A DNA stretch of 64,000 bases, from positions 190,397-254,396 of the forward strand of contig JACKKE010000005.1 in NCBI GenBank assembly GCA_020637595.1, in the 5' to 3' direction. Below, piece after piece: positions 49,892 to 58,605 of this stretch (positions are counted from its first letter, which is position 1; the number at the start of each line of letters is the position of its first letter). Both the position numbers and the translations under genes were made by a program. The stretch comes from Rhodobacter sp. GTDB lineage: Bacteria > Pseudomonadota > Alphaproteobacteria > Rhodobacterales > Rhodobacteraceae. The notes under the pieces are model-generated. The model ran no database searches, was not told the DNA's origin, and was given only the letters and a program-made list of their open reading frames with translations.

Positions 49892-51106
49892 ATGGAAGCC
49901 CAGACCACCGGCCAAGGCCCCTTGACCGGGCTGCGCGTGCTCGACATCGCGACCGTGATCGCGGGTCCCTTCGCCGCTTCGATGATGGCGGACTTCGGCG
50001 CGGACGTGACCAAGATCGAGTTGCCGGGCGGCGCCGACGGGCTCAGGGCCTTCCCGCCCTTCAAGGACGGCAAATCGCTGTGGTGGAAGGTCACGAACCG
50101 CGGCAAACGCTTTGCCACGCTCGATGTGCGCAAGCCCGACGGCAGGGATCTGTTCCTGAAGATGATCGCGCAGACCGATGTGCTGATCGAGAATTTCCGC
50201 CCGGGCACGCTGGATAAATGGGGCCTCGACATCGACACGCTCTGGTCTGTGAACCCGCGCCTTGTGGTGCTGCGCTGTTCGGCCTTCGGGCAGGATGGCC
50301 CCTATGCGAAGCAGCCGGGATTCGCGCGGATCTTCGAGGCGATGGGGGGGCTGACGCAGATCACCGGCGAACCCGACGGCAAGCCGATGCACACGGGCTA
50401 TCCGCTGGGCGACCCGATCGGCGGGTTGTTCGGGGCCTTCGCGATCCTCGCGGCCCTGTTCGACATCCGCACCAATGCCCGCGAGCGGGGCGAGGAGATC
50501 GACCTTGCGCTGACCGAGGCCACGTTCCGGATCCTCGAGTTCCTCGCGATCGGCTATGACCAGGCGGGCGTCGTCACCCAGCGCCACGGCAACCGCAACC
50601 AATACGCGGCGCCGGGCGATGTCTATATGACGCTGGACAAGCGCCACGTTTCGCTGGCCGGATCGACCAACGCGATCTTTGCCAACAACGCCAAGGCTAT
50701 CGGCCGGCCAGAGCTGATCGAGGACCCGCGCTATGCCACCACGCCGCAGCGCAACAGCCACTCGATGGAACTGGACAAGATGTTCGGCGCGTGGTTCGCC
50801 GCCCACACGCAGGCCGAGGCGGTCGAGGCCTTCCGCGCGGCAGGCGGTTCCCTGGCGCCGATCTATTCCATCGACCAGATCTTTGCCGACCCGCAGATGA
50901 TCGCCCGGGGCGCGATCCCCGAGGTGCCGGACGAGGACTTCGGCACCGTTCGCATGCAGGGCCTCGTGCCCCGGTTCCGCCATGCGCCGGGCCAGATCCG
51001 CTGGGCTGCAAAGGCGGTGGGCGCGGACAACGAATATGTCTACAAATCGGTGATGGGGCTGGTGGACGCAGAGGTCCAGGCGCTCAAGGACAAGGGGATT
51101 CTATGA
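49892..51106 (+). CDS. CaiB/BaiF family (class III) CoA-transferase
   Basis: A 404-residue class III CoA-transferase. Evidence: LTGLRVLDIATVIAGPFAASMMADFGADVTKIELPGGAD, WKVTNRGKRFATLDVRKPDGR, DVLIENFRPGTLDKWGLD (the catalytic aspartate region lies further on), and GYPLGDPIGGLFGAFAILAAL. It would load CoA from a donor thioester onto the acid degraded by the divergent acyl-CoA dehydrogenases. Its stop overlaps the IclR gene (ATGA). Confidence 0.92.
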   Translation: MEAQTTGQGPLTGLRVLDIATVIAGPFAASMMADFGADVTKIELPGGADGLRAFPPFKDGKSLWWKVTNRGKRFATLDVRKPDGRDLFLKMIAQTDVLIENFRPGTLDKWGLDIDTLWSVNPRLVVLRCSAFGQDGPYAKQPGFARIFEAMGGLTQITGEPDGKPMHTGYPLGDPIGGLFGAFAILAALFDIRTNARERGEEIDLALTEATFRILEFLAIGYDQAGVVTQRHGNRNQYAAPGDVYMTLDKRHVSLAGSTNAIFANNAKAIGRPELIEDPRYATTPQRNSHSMELDKMFGAWFAAHTQAEAVEAFRAAGGSLAPIYSIDQIFADPQMIARGAIPEVPDEDFGTVRMQGLVPRFRHAPGQIRWAAKAVGADNEYVYKSVMGLVDAEVQALKDKGIL

Positions 51107-51927
51107 CCGACACCCGCGCACGGGACTGGGCCGACGCCGGCAACTTGCCCGCTGACGAGCCCGAGACCTCGCTCTCGACCACCCTGATGCGCGGGCTGGA
51201 GGTGCTCGAATGCTTCGCCGGTGACGAGCGGTTGACGAATGCCGAACTGGCACGGCGGACGGGCCTGAACAAGCCGACTATCACCCGGCTGTGCAAGACG
51301 CTGGTCAAGATGGGCTACCTGCGCCGCGATACCGAGGGCGGGTTCCGGCTGGCACCGCGCATCCTGACGCTGGCCTATCCGGTGCTGGCCGCCGCTCGCT
51401 GGCGCCATGACGCGCACGAAATGATGGCCGAGATCGCCCGCATGACCGGCGGCGCGGTGACGCTCAGCGTGATTTCCGGGCCCGAATTCGTCACCGTGCA
51501 GTCGGTGGGCGAGGCGCGCCATCATCCGCATGTCCCAGACATCGGGATTTCCGGCCCACTGGTGGGGTCCGCTACCGGGCGGGCGTTGTTGTCGCTGCTC
51601 GACGGGCAGGAATTGAGCGACAAGCTGGCCGAGTGTCGCGCCGCGGATCCGGCGGGCTATGCCCGGAACGCAGCTGCGATGACCGCAGCCGTCGACCGCT
51701 GCCGCAGGGACGGGTTCTGCACCGCCTTCGGCGAATGGCGCCCGACGATCTTTGCCGCAGCCGCACCCGTCGGCATCAGCCCCGACGGCCTGCCCGTCGC
51801 GCTGGTTTGCGCGGTTCCCAGCTATCGCACCACCCGCGACGCCATCGACACCGACCTCGGCCCCCGCCTGCGCGACGCCGCAGAAACACTCCGGCACGCC
51901 GGAGACTTCGTCAGGAGGGGCAGATGA
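51103..51927 (+). CDS. IclR family transcriptional regulator
   Basis: A 274-residue IclR regulator with a winged helix (TTLMRGLEVLECFAGDERLTNAELARRTGLNKPTITRLCKTLVKMGYLRRD) and an effector domain (GGAVTLSVISGPEFVTVQSVGE, GPLVGSATGRALLSLL, CTAFGEWRPTIFAAAAPV). It is embedded in the CoA-transferase operon, overlapping both neighbours by 4 bp. It probably regulates this operon and the divergent dehydrogenases. Confidence 0.9.
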   Translation: MTDTRARDWADAGNLPADEPETSLSTTLMRGLEVLECFAGDERLTNAELARRTGLNKPTITRLCKTLVKMGYLRRDTEGGFRLAPRILTLAYPVLAAARWRHDAHEMMAEIARMTGGAVTLSVISGPEFVTVQSVGEARHHPHVPDIGISGPLVGSATGRALLSLLDGQELSDKLAECRAADPAGYARNAAAMTAAVDRCRRDGFCTAFGEWRPTIFAAAAPVGISPDGLPVALVCAVPSYRTTRDAIDTDLGPRLRDAAETLRHAGDFVRRGR

Positions 51928-52433
51928 GCGACCGGATGCGGCTTGAGGACCGTGAGGCGATTCGCGATTGCCTCTATCGATATTGCCGGGGAATCGACCG
52001 GGCCGACGAGGCGGCGCTGCTGTCGTCCTACTGGCCCGACGCCACCGATTGCCACGGTGCGACCTCGGGCCCGGTGTTGGAGTTTTTCGATCGGGTTCGG
52101 GCGTCGTGGGCGCGCAATCCCCGCAATGTTCATCAGATTTCCAACATCCTGATCGAATTTCGAGGTCCGGCGCAGGCGGCGGTCGAAAGCAGTTTCCTCG
52201 CCCTGCAACAGGGGGCAGGGCCCGACGGGGTGCTGCGCCGGGTGATGCTGGCCGGGCGCTATTGTGACCTGTTCGAGCAACGCGGCGGCGACTGGCGGGT
52301 GCTGCGGCGGACGGTGGTCTATGACTGGGTGCAGCCTGAGACCCCGTTTACCGAAGGTGAGGCCGCGCGGTTTGGGCTGCGCAGGCCGATCGGTCGGGAG
52401 TTCCCGGACGATCCGGTCTATCACATCGGCTGA
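51924..52433 (+). CDS. SnoaL-like / NTF2-fold protein
   Basis: A 169-residue protein of the SnoaL_4/NTF2-like type. Evidence: DREAIRDCLYRYCRGIDRADEAALLSSYWPDATDCHG at the N-terminus, then MLAGRYCDLFEQRGGDWRVLRRTVVYDW, the pattern of dehydratase- or dioxygenase-beta-like small alpha+beta barrels. The function is not known. In CoA-linked degradation such proteins can be hydratases or isomerases. AGGAGGGG precedes the ATG. Its 3' end overlaps the convergent SDR gene by 13 bp. Confidence 0.8.
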   Translation: MSDRMRLEDREAIRDCLYRYCRGIDRADEAALLSSYWPDATDCHGATSGPVLEFFDRVRASWARNPRNVHQISNILIEFRGPAQAAVESSFLALQQGAGPDGVLRRVMLAGRYCDLFEQRGGDWRVLRRTVVYDWVQPETPFTEGEAARFGLRRPIGREFPDDPVYHIG

Positions 52434-53599
52434 AGGCCCACCGCCAGCGCCGCGCCGGTGACATAGGCGGCATCGGCCGACAGCAGGAACCGCGCCGCCC
52501 GGGCCAGGGCCCGGGGCGTGGCATGAGGGCCCACCTGCAGGGCGTTCACCCGCACCCCGCGCCGTCCCCATTCACAGGCCAGCACCTGCGCCGCCATACG
52601 GCGTGCTGCGGCGCGGGCGGCGCGGGCCGGATCGGTGCCGGCCTCGTCGTCGGTCAGGATCACCAGCGCGCCGCCAGTTTCGGCCAGCCGGGGCAGGTGA
52701 CGCGCGGCCAGCGTGTGCAGCGCGTCCAGATCACCCCCGGCCTGGGTATCGAAGACGCCGGCGCCGGCGCTGTTCCCGGCAAAGGTCCGGGCGACGTCGG
52801 TGTCCCCGAGCACGGTCACGCCGGGGCGGAGGGTCGGCGCAGGCGTCGGATCGGCCAACACCGCGCTGCCGCCGAATGCCGAGGATCCGCCGTCCACCGC
52901 CAGCACCTGCCCGGAAAGCTCGGGCGCGCGCAGCAGGAACAGCGCCGCGGTGGCGATCTCGTCCGGGGTGGCCATGCGGCCCAGCGGCACCTTGGCGACG
53001 GCCTTGTGAGGATCCAGCCGGCCCGCCGCGATCAGGCTGTCCACCAGGTCGGTGCGGACGAACCCGGGGGCAAGGCCGGCGACCGCGATCCCGGAGGGGG
53101 TGAGCTGTCCAGCCAGTGCCTGCGTCGCGGCGATCAGCCCGGCCTTGGTCGGGCTGTAGGCGCCGCGAAAGGGCAGGGCGCGCAGCCCGGCCCCCGAGGC
53201 GACGGTGAGGATCTGCGCCCCGCGCGGCATCGCCGGGGCCAGCCGGCTGGCCAGATCGAGCGGCGCCGCCAGGTTCACCGCCTGCAACAGCGCGATGCGC
53301 GCGGCCTCGGTCTGGGCAAAACCGGCGCCGCTGCTGTCGGTCACGCCGGCGTTGAGAACCAGCGCGTCCAGCCCGCCAAAGCGCGTCTCGATCTGCCCGA
53401 CAAGGGCCGCGCGGGCCGCGGCGTCGGCCAGGTCGGCACCCAGCACAGCATGACCTGCCCCCGGCAGGGTGGCGGCAAGGGCCTCGGCCCGGTCCACATC
53501 GCGGTCAATCAGCAGGGTCTGCGCCCCTTGCGCCGCACAGTGCTGCGCGATGGCCCGTCCGATCCCGGCCGCCGCGCCGGTGATGGCGATGCGGCTCAC
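52421..53599 (-). CDS. SDR oxidoreductase with degenerate second SDR domain
   Basis: A 392-residue protein, far longer than the usual 250. Residues 1-240 form a complete SDR (IAITGAAAGIGRAIAQ, LVLNAGVTDS, TVASGAGLRALPFRGAYSPTKAGLI, LSGQVLAVDGGSS). The remaining 150 residues resemble the second half of another SDR (GALVILTDDEAGTD, RMAAQVLACEWGRRGVRVNALQVGP, ALARAARFLLSADAAYVTGAALAVG) but lack the glycine motif and the Tyr-Lys pair. The start is a GTG overlapping the upstream SDR stop (GTGA). It is the last gene of the minus-strand unit. Confidence 0.85.
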   Translation of the reverse strand: MSRIAITGAAAGIGRAIAQHCAAQGAQTLLIDRDVDRAEALAATLPGAGHAVLGADLADAAARAALVGQIETRFGGLDALVLNAGVTDSSGAGFAQTEAARIALLQAVNLAAPLDLASRLAPAMPRGAQILTVASGAGLRALPFRGAYSPTKAGLIAATQALAGQLTPSGIAVAGLAPGFVRTDLVDSLIAAGRLDPHKAVAKVPLGRMATPDEIATAALFLLRAPELSGQVLAVDGGSSAFGGSAVLADPTPAPTLRPGVTVLGDTDVARTFAGNSAGAGVFDTQAGGDLDALHTLAARHLPRLAETGGALVILTDDEAGTDPARAARAAARRMAAQVLACEWGRRGVRVNALQVGPHATPRALARAARFLLSADAAYVTGAALAVGLQPM

Positions 53600-54354
53600 A
53601 GGTTGGTGTGGTTGATGCCGCCGTCGACGGTCAGCGCCTCGGCGGTGATGAACCCGGCGGCGTCCGAGCACAGGAACACGATCGCGCGGGCGATATCCTC
53701 GACGGTGCCCAACCGGCCCAGCGGCGTGTGGGCCGCGCGTATCGCGTCGCGCTCGGCCGAGCGGTGCTTGGCGGTGCCCTCGGTCGGAATCGCCGAGGGG
53801 CAGATCGCGTTGACGCGGATGTTCTGTGCGCCCAGTTCGGCGGCGGCGGCGCGGGTCAGGCCAAGGATGCCGGCCTTGATCCCGCTGTAGACGACGCTGT
53901 TCTTGGCCGAGCGCAGCGCCGCGGCCGAGGCAATGTTGACGATGGCACCCCCGCGGTCTGGGTCCATGCGCGCGGCAGCGGCCTGCATGCCCCAGATCAC
54001 CGATTTGAAGCCGATGTCCAGCATCCGGTCCAGCGTTTCGGGCTGGATGTCGGGCAGGGCCTGATAGCGGACCCAGGCCGCGTTGTTGACCAGGATGTCA
54101 AAGCGGCCGGCGGCATCGGCCACGGTGTCGATGGCCGCACAGATGCCGTCACGCGTGGCGACGTTCTGCACCACGGGCACCGCGCGCCCGCCTTCGGCCA
54201 GGATCTGTTCCACGACCGGTTCGACGAAGTCCGGTTTCAGGTCGTTGATGCCGACAATGGCGCCCTGCCGGGCCATCATCAGCGCGGCGGCCTTGCCGAT
54301 GCCCATGCCCGAGCCGGTGATCAGCGCGGCGCGTCCTTCGAGATCTGCGGTCAT
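53596..54354 (-). CDS. Short-chain dehydrogenase/reductase
   Basis: A 252-residue classical SDR with ALITGSGMGIGKAAALMMARQG, ILVNNAAWVRY, IVNIASAAAL and YSGIKAGILGL (Tyr/Lys), ending FITAEALTVDGGINHTNL. Within a unit of acyl-CoA dehydrogenases and enoyl-CoA hydratase it may act as a 3-hydroxyacyl-CoA dehydrogenase or a dehydrogenase of an alicyclic hydroxyl. A longer upstream frame runs into the acyl-CoA dehydrogenase gene and was rejected. Confidence 0.9.
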   Translation of the reverse strand: MTADLEGRAALITGSGMGIGKAAALMMARQGAIVGINDLKPDFVEPVVEQILAEGGRAVPVVQNVATRDGICAAIDTVADAAGRFDILVNNAAWVRYQALPDIQPETLDRMLDIGFKSVIWGMQAAAARMDPDRGGAIVNIASAAALRSAKNSVVYSGIKAGILGLTRAAAAELGAQNIRVNAICPSAIPTEGTAKHRSAERDAIRAAHTPLGRLGTVEDIARAIVFLCSDAAGFITAEALTVDGGINHTNL

Positions 54355-54370
54355 TGCGGATGCTCCTTGC

Positions 54371-55285
54371 TCAAGCCAGTTCTGCGATGAAATCGGCGGC
54401 CAGGCGGCTGGCCAGCGCGGGGGTGCCCTGTTGTGCCTCGATCCGGCGGATGCGGCGCAGGTAGCGGTGCAGCGGCACGTCCCAGGTAAAGCCCATGCCG
54501 CCATGCAGCTGGATCGCGCCCTCGGCCACCTGCACGCCGCCCTGGGTTGCGGCCAGAAAGGCGGTGGTGCCGCTGCGGGCCTCGCCGGTGTCGCCAAGGC
54601 TGCGCCGCAGCGCATGGCGCAGCCCTTCGAGCGCGAGTTTCTGTCGTGCCAGGGCGTGACGGACGGCTTGCAGGGCGATCAGCGGGCGGCCGAACTGCAC
54701 GCGGGTGGTGGTGTGGTCGACGACGGTCTGCATGCAGGTCTCGGCCGCGCCAAGGATTTCCGCGCAGGCCAGGGCGCGGGCGTCGCGGGTCAGGGCCGCC
54801 ATTGCTGCCGGGTCCAGCCGGGCGACGACCGTGCCGCCGCTGATCCGGGCCAACGGCAGTTCGAGGTCGAGCGCGCCGAGCGGCGTGACCTCGGCATCGG
54901 CCAGCGTGACCACCGCGCCGGTTTCCAGAACCGCATGGGTGCAGGTGTCGGACAGCGCGGCGCCGCCCGCCCCCTGCAAGGTTGCGGCCGCCTCGCCGGT
55001 GCAGAGCGCGGCGGCGAGGTCCGGCGCGACCGGGGCCAGTGCGCGCGCCAGCAGCATCGTTTCGCTCAGCGGCACGGGCAGCAAGGCCCGGCCAGCGGCC
55101 TGCGCCACCGGCACCGCGAAGGCCAGCGGCAACGCCATGCCGCCAACCGCCTCGGGGGCGAGGACACCTGTCAGCCCGGCCTCGGCCAGATGCGCGGCCC
55201 GGGCCCGCGGTTCGGTCGGCAGGGCCTGCATCGCGGCCAGCGCGGCATCGAAGAAATCTTCGGGTTTGAGGTCGTCGGAGTCCAT
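54371..55285 (-). CDS. Acyl-CoA dehydrogenase, short variant
   Basis: A 304-residue acyl-CoA dehydrogenase-like protein with a reduced N-terminal domain. The C-terminal half is clear: TTTRVQFGRPLIALQAVRHALARQKLALEGLRHA and GAIQLHGGMGFTWDVPLHRYLRRI. The catalytic glutamate is not evident. It is immediately downstream of a long variant (2-bp gap), repeating the short/long pairing seen in module F. Confidence 0.86.
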   Translation of the reverse strand: MDSDDLKPEDFFDAALAAMQALPTEPRARAAHLAEAGLTGVLAPEAVGGMALPLAFAVPVAQAAGRALLPVPLSETMLLARALAPVAPDLAAALCTGEAAATLQGAGGAALSDTCTHAVLETGAVVTLADAEVTPLGALDLELPLARISGGTVVARLDPAAMAALTRDARALACAEILGAAETCMQTVVDHTTTRVQFGRPLIALQAVRHALARQKLALEGLRHALRRSLGDTGEARSGTTAFLAATQGGVQVAEGAIQLHGGMGFTWDVPLHRYLRRIRRIEAQQGTPALASRLAADFIAELA

Positions 55286-55287
55286 GC

Positions 55288-56481
55288 TCAGCGTCCCTTG
55301 GGCAGGTTCAGAATGCGTTGCGCGATGATGTCCAGCTGCACCTCGGTGCTGCCGGCATAGATCGTCGCCGCGCGCGAGAACAGATAGCCCTGCTCGAACC
55401 GCGCGCGGGCACGGCGGGCCACGGGGCCGGCATTGGCGGGCAGTTGCGAGACCAGATCGAGCGCCAGTTTGACAAAGTTCTGGTGGCTCTCGCTCCAGTG
55501 CAGTTTCATCAGCGAGCCGCGCGCGCCGATCCGGTCGCCTTCGGCCAGGGCCTCGACCGCCAGTTCCACATACCCCTTGACCATGTCGATATCGGTCAAC
55601 GCCTGGGCGATGCGGCGGCGGGTGTGACCGTCCTCCAGCAGACCGCGGGTCGCCGGTTCGCTGGCGATCGCGGACACCAGATGGCGCAGCTCGTTTTCAA
55701 AGCGCCAGGCGCGATACATGCGGTTGGTGGCGCGCTCGATTTCCAGCACGCGGATCGCCGCCGACCAGCCCTCGTCCGGGGCGCCGAGCATCTCGGCCTC
55801 GTCCAGCCAGACATTGTCGAGGAACACCTCGCAGAACGAGTCACGTCCGTCGATCGAGCGGATCGTGTTCACCCGCACGCCCTCGCGGTCCATCGGCAGG
55901 GCGAACATGACCATCCCGCGGTGGCGGTCCTCGACGCTGCCGGTGCGCGCCAGCAGCAGGCATTTCTGCGACCGATAGGCGCCCGAGGTCCAGATCTTCT
56001 GCCCGTTCGCCCGCCAGCCGTCGCCGTCGCGGGTGACCTTGGTCCGCAGCCGCGCCAGATCGGACCCGGCCTCGGGCTCGGAAAAGCCCTGGCACCAGAT
56101 CTCGGTCATGTCGAGGATCCGCGGCAGCAGCGCGGCCTTCTGCGCTGCGCTGCCGACGGCCTGGATCACCGGGCCGCAGAGTTCCTTGCCGATCGAATTG
56201 ACGCTCTCGGGCAGAGCGCGGGCGCCGAATTCACGGCTCATCGCCAGATGCTCGCGCAGGGTCAGCCCGTGGCCGCCATAGTCGGTCGGCCAGGTGATCC
56301 CGGCCAGACCGGCGCGGTGCATCGCCGCCTCGTAGGCGCGGCAGGCGGCCAGATCGGGGGCGGCATAGTCCGTGCGGTCGGCGTGAAAGCCGGCTGGCGT
56401 GTTGCCATCGAACCAGGCGGCGGCGCGGGCGCCGAAGTCGGTGGCGATGGTCAGCGGAGCCGCGGCGGGTTGGGCTGTCAT
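55288..56481 (-). CDS. Acyl-CoA dehydrogenase, long variant
   Basis: A 397-residue acyl-CoA dehydrogenase with GLAGITWPTDYGGHGLTLREHLAMSREF, WCQGFSEPEAGSDLARLRTKVTRDGDGW, IWTSGAYRSQKCLLLAR and IYAGSTEVQLDIIAQRILNLPKG. The form is the one that partners with short variants in CoA-thioester degradation of steroids and alicyclic acids. It overlaps the acyl-CoA synthetase gene by 4 bp. Confidence 0.9.
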   Translation of the reverse strand: MTAQPAAAPLTIATDFGARAAAWFDGNTPAGFHADRTDYAAPDLAACRAYEAAMHRAGLAGITWPTDYGGHGLTLREHLAMSREFGARALPESVNSIGKELCGPVIQAVGSAAQKAALLPRILDMTEIWCQGFSEPEAGSDLARLRTKVTRDGDGWRANGQKIWTSGAYRSQKCLLLARTGSVEDRHRGMVMFALPMDREGVRVNTIRSIDGRDSFCEVFLDNVWLDEAEMLGAPDEGWSAAIRVLEIERATNRMYRAWRFENELRHLVSAIASEPATRGLLEDGHTRRRIAQALTDIDMVKGYVELAVEALAEGDRIGARGSLMKLHWSESHQNFVKLALDLVSQLPANAGPVARRARARFEQGYLFSRAATIYAGSTEVQLDIIAQRILNLPKGR

Positions 56482-58604
56482 TGGTCGTTCTCCTCGTCGG
56501 AACCGGCCGGCACGATGAGCGCATCGAGGGCCAGCACACCCTGCCCCTCGGGCAGGACCAGCAGCGGGTTGATGTCGATTTCGGCCACCTTGTCGCGGTG
56601 GGCGGCGGCAAAGGCCGACAGCGCCGCCACCGTCCGGGCGGCAGCGCGGATATCTGCCCGGGGCCGGCCGCGCGCCCCGTCCAGCACCGGGAACAGTTTC
56701 AGCGACCGGATCATCGCTTCGGCCTCGGCCGGGCTGGCGGGCGCCGTCTGCACCGCGACATCGCGCAGGATCTCGGCGTGGATCCCGCCCATGCCGACCA
56801 TCACCACCGGCCCGAACACCGGATCACGCGAGATCCCTGCGATCAGTTCGACGCCTTTGGGCGCCATCGGCGTGACCAGCCAGCCGTCCAGACGGGCCTG
56901 CGGGGCGTGCCGTGCGACACTGGCCTGCATGTCGCGCAGCGCCGCACGCAGGGCGTCGCCGTCTTGCAGGCCGACGGCGACGCCGCCGACCTCGGTCTTG
57001 TGGGCGATGTCGGGCGACAGCACCTTAAGGACCACCGGAAAGCCCATCGCCTCGGCCGCCTCGGCCGCGGTTTCGGCGTCTTGCACGACCGCCTCGGGCA
57101 GGACCGGCACGCCGGCACGGACCAGTGCCTGCTTGGCGGCGTTCTCGTTGCGGAAGGCCTCGGCGGGCAGGGCAGGGGCGGTGGTGGCGACCGGCTTCGG
57201 CGCGGGCTGCGCCAGGGCGTGGCCCAGCTGCGCCAGCGCGGCGATACCGCGGGCGGTGGCGTCGATCGTCGGGAACACCGGGATGCCCAGCCGGGTCAGC
57301 GCCGCCAGTTGCCCGGGGTCACCCTTGGCGCAGACCACCAGCAGGCGGTCGGGGTGGCGCTGGCGCACGTCGGTCAGCGCGGCGATATAGACCTCGCGCA
57401 GGCGCGGCATGGTCATTGCCAGGGTCATCAGCAGGAAGGTCACGTCGCAGCCCGGATCGGCGGTCACCGCCTCGAGCAGGCCACTGAGCATGCCGGGCTG
57501 GCTGGACATCTGCGCGGTCGCATCGACCGGGTTGGCGGTGCCGGCGGCGGGAATCACGGCGCGGATCGCCGCGCGGGTTTCGGCGGCGAGGTCCGGGGTT
57601 TCCAGCCCGGCGGCGGTGGCCGCATCGGCCATCATCACGCCGAACCCACCCGATGCCGCGACCAGTGCCACGCTGCGCCCCCTGGGCAGGCGCGCAACGC
57701 CCAGGGTCGAGATGGCCTCGCCCAGGTCGATCAGTTCTTCCAGGCTGTGAACCCGCAGCGCGCCGTGGCGGGCCAGGACCGCGCCGAACACCGCGTCCGA
57801 GGCCGCAAGCGCCCCGGTGTGCGAGGCCGCAGCCTGCTGCCCGCGTTCCGAGGCGCCGATCTTGAGCACGATCACCGGTTTGCCCGCCGCCCGCGCGCGG
57901 TCCAGCGCGGCGGTCAGGCGGCCAGCATCGCGGCAGGTCTCCATGCAGCACAGGATGCTCTGGGTCTGCGGGTCGTCGGCCAGCCAGGCGATGCCGTCGG
58001 CCAGATCCACATCCGCCTCGTTGCCGGTGGCCATGAAGCGGCTGACACCCAGCCCCCGGTCCGCGATCAGTTTCATCGCAAAGCTGCCGATATTGCCGCT
58101 TTGCGAGACGATGCCGACCGTTCCGGCCGGCGGCATGGCGGTTTCCAGCACGATCGAGAACGAGCCGATTACCCGGTTGGCGACGCTGACCACGCCCAGG
58201 CAGTTCGGACCGAGCAGGCGCATGCCGCGGGCCTCGGCCAGCACGGCGTCTTGCAGCGCGGCCTCGCCGGCCTCGGCAAAGCCCGAGGTCAGGATGACCG
58301 CCGCCCGCACCCCGCAGAGGGCGCAATCGCGGACTGCGCCGGGCACGGCGGCGGGCGGCACGGCGATGATCGCCAGGTCCGGCACCGTCGGCAGGTCGGC
58401 CACGGCGGTATAGGCCTGCACCCCCTGCACCTGCCCGCCGCGGGTGTTCACCGGATAGATCGGCCCGGCGAACCCGTGCAGTTTCAGCATGTGGATCGGG
58501 CGGCCGCCGATCTTCTGGATCGTTTCCGAGGCACCGATCACGGCGATGCCGTTCGGAGCAAAGAAGGCTTCCAGCCCTGCGCCCAGTTCGGGTCTTGCGG
58601 TCAT
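56478..58604 (-). CDS. Acyl-CoA synthetase (NDP-forming type, acetate-CoA ligase family)
   Basis: A 708-residue fused enzyme. An N-terminal CoA-binding domain (FFAPNGIAVIGASETIQKIGGRPIHMLKLHGFAGPIYPVN) is followed by a succinyl-CoA-ligase-like domain containing ASHTGALAASDAVF with the phosphohistidine. An ATP-grasp domain closes the protein (about residues 490-708: FPVVLKVLSPDIAHKTEVGGVAVGL, GISRDPVFGPVVMVGMGGIHAEILRD, EIDINPLLVLPEGQGV). It would activate an organic acid to its CoA thioester, the entry step of this module. The start MTARPELGAG lies 1 bp after the enoyl-CoA hydratase stop. Confidence 0.92.
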   Translation of the reverse strand: MTARPELGAGLEAFFAPNGIAVIGASETIQKIGGRPIHMLKLHGFAGPIYPVNTRGGQVQGVQAYTAVADLPTVPDLAIIAVPPAAVPGAVRDCALCGVRAAVILTSGFAEAGEAALQDAVLAEARGMRLLGPNCLGVVSVANRVIGSFSIVLETAMPPAGTVGIVSQSGNIGSFAMKLIADRGLGVSRFMATGNEADVDLADGIAWLADDPQTQSILCCMETCRDAGRLTAALDRARAAGKPVIVLKIGASERGQQAAASHTGALAASDAVFGAVLARHGALRVHSLEELIDLGEAISTLGVARLPRGRSVALVAASGGFGVMMADAATAAGLETPDLAAETRAAIRAVIPAAGTANPVDATAQMSSQPGMLSGLLEAVTADPGCDVTFLLMTLAMTMPRLREVYIAALTDVRQRHPDRLLVVCAKGDPGQLAALTRLGIPVFPTIDATARGIAALAQLGHALAQPAPKPVATTAPALPAEAFRNENAAKQALVRAGVPVLPEAVVQDAETAAEAAEAMGFPVVLKVLSPDIAHKTEVGGVAVGLQDGDALRAALRDMQASVARHAPQARLDGWLVTPMAPKGVELIAGISRDPVFGPVVMVGMGGIHAEILRDVAVQTAPASPAEAEAMIRSLKLFPVLDGARGRPRADIRAAARTVAALSAFAAAHRDKVAEIDINPLLVLPEGQGVLALDALIVPAGSDEENDQ

Positions 58605-58605
58605 C

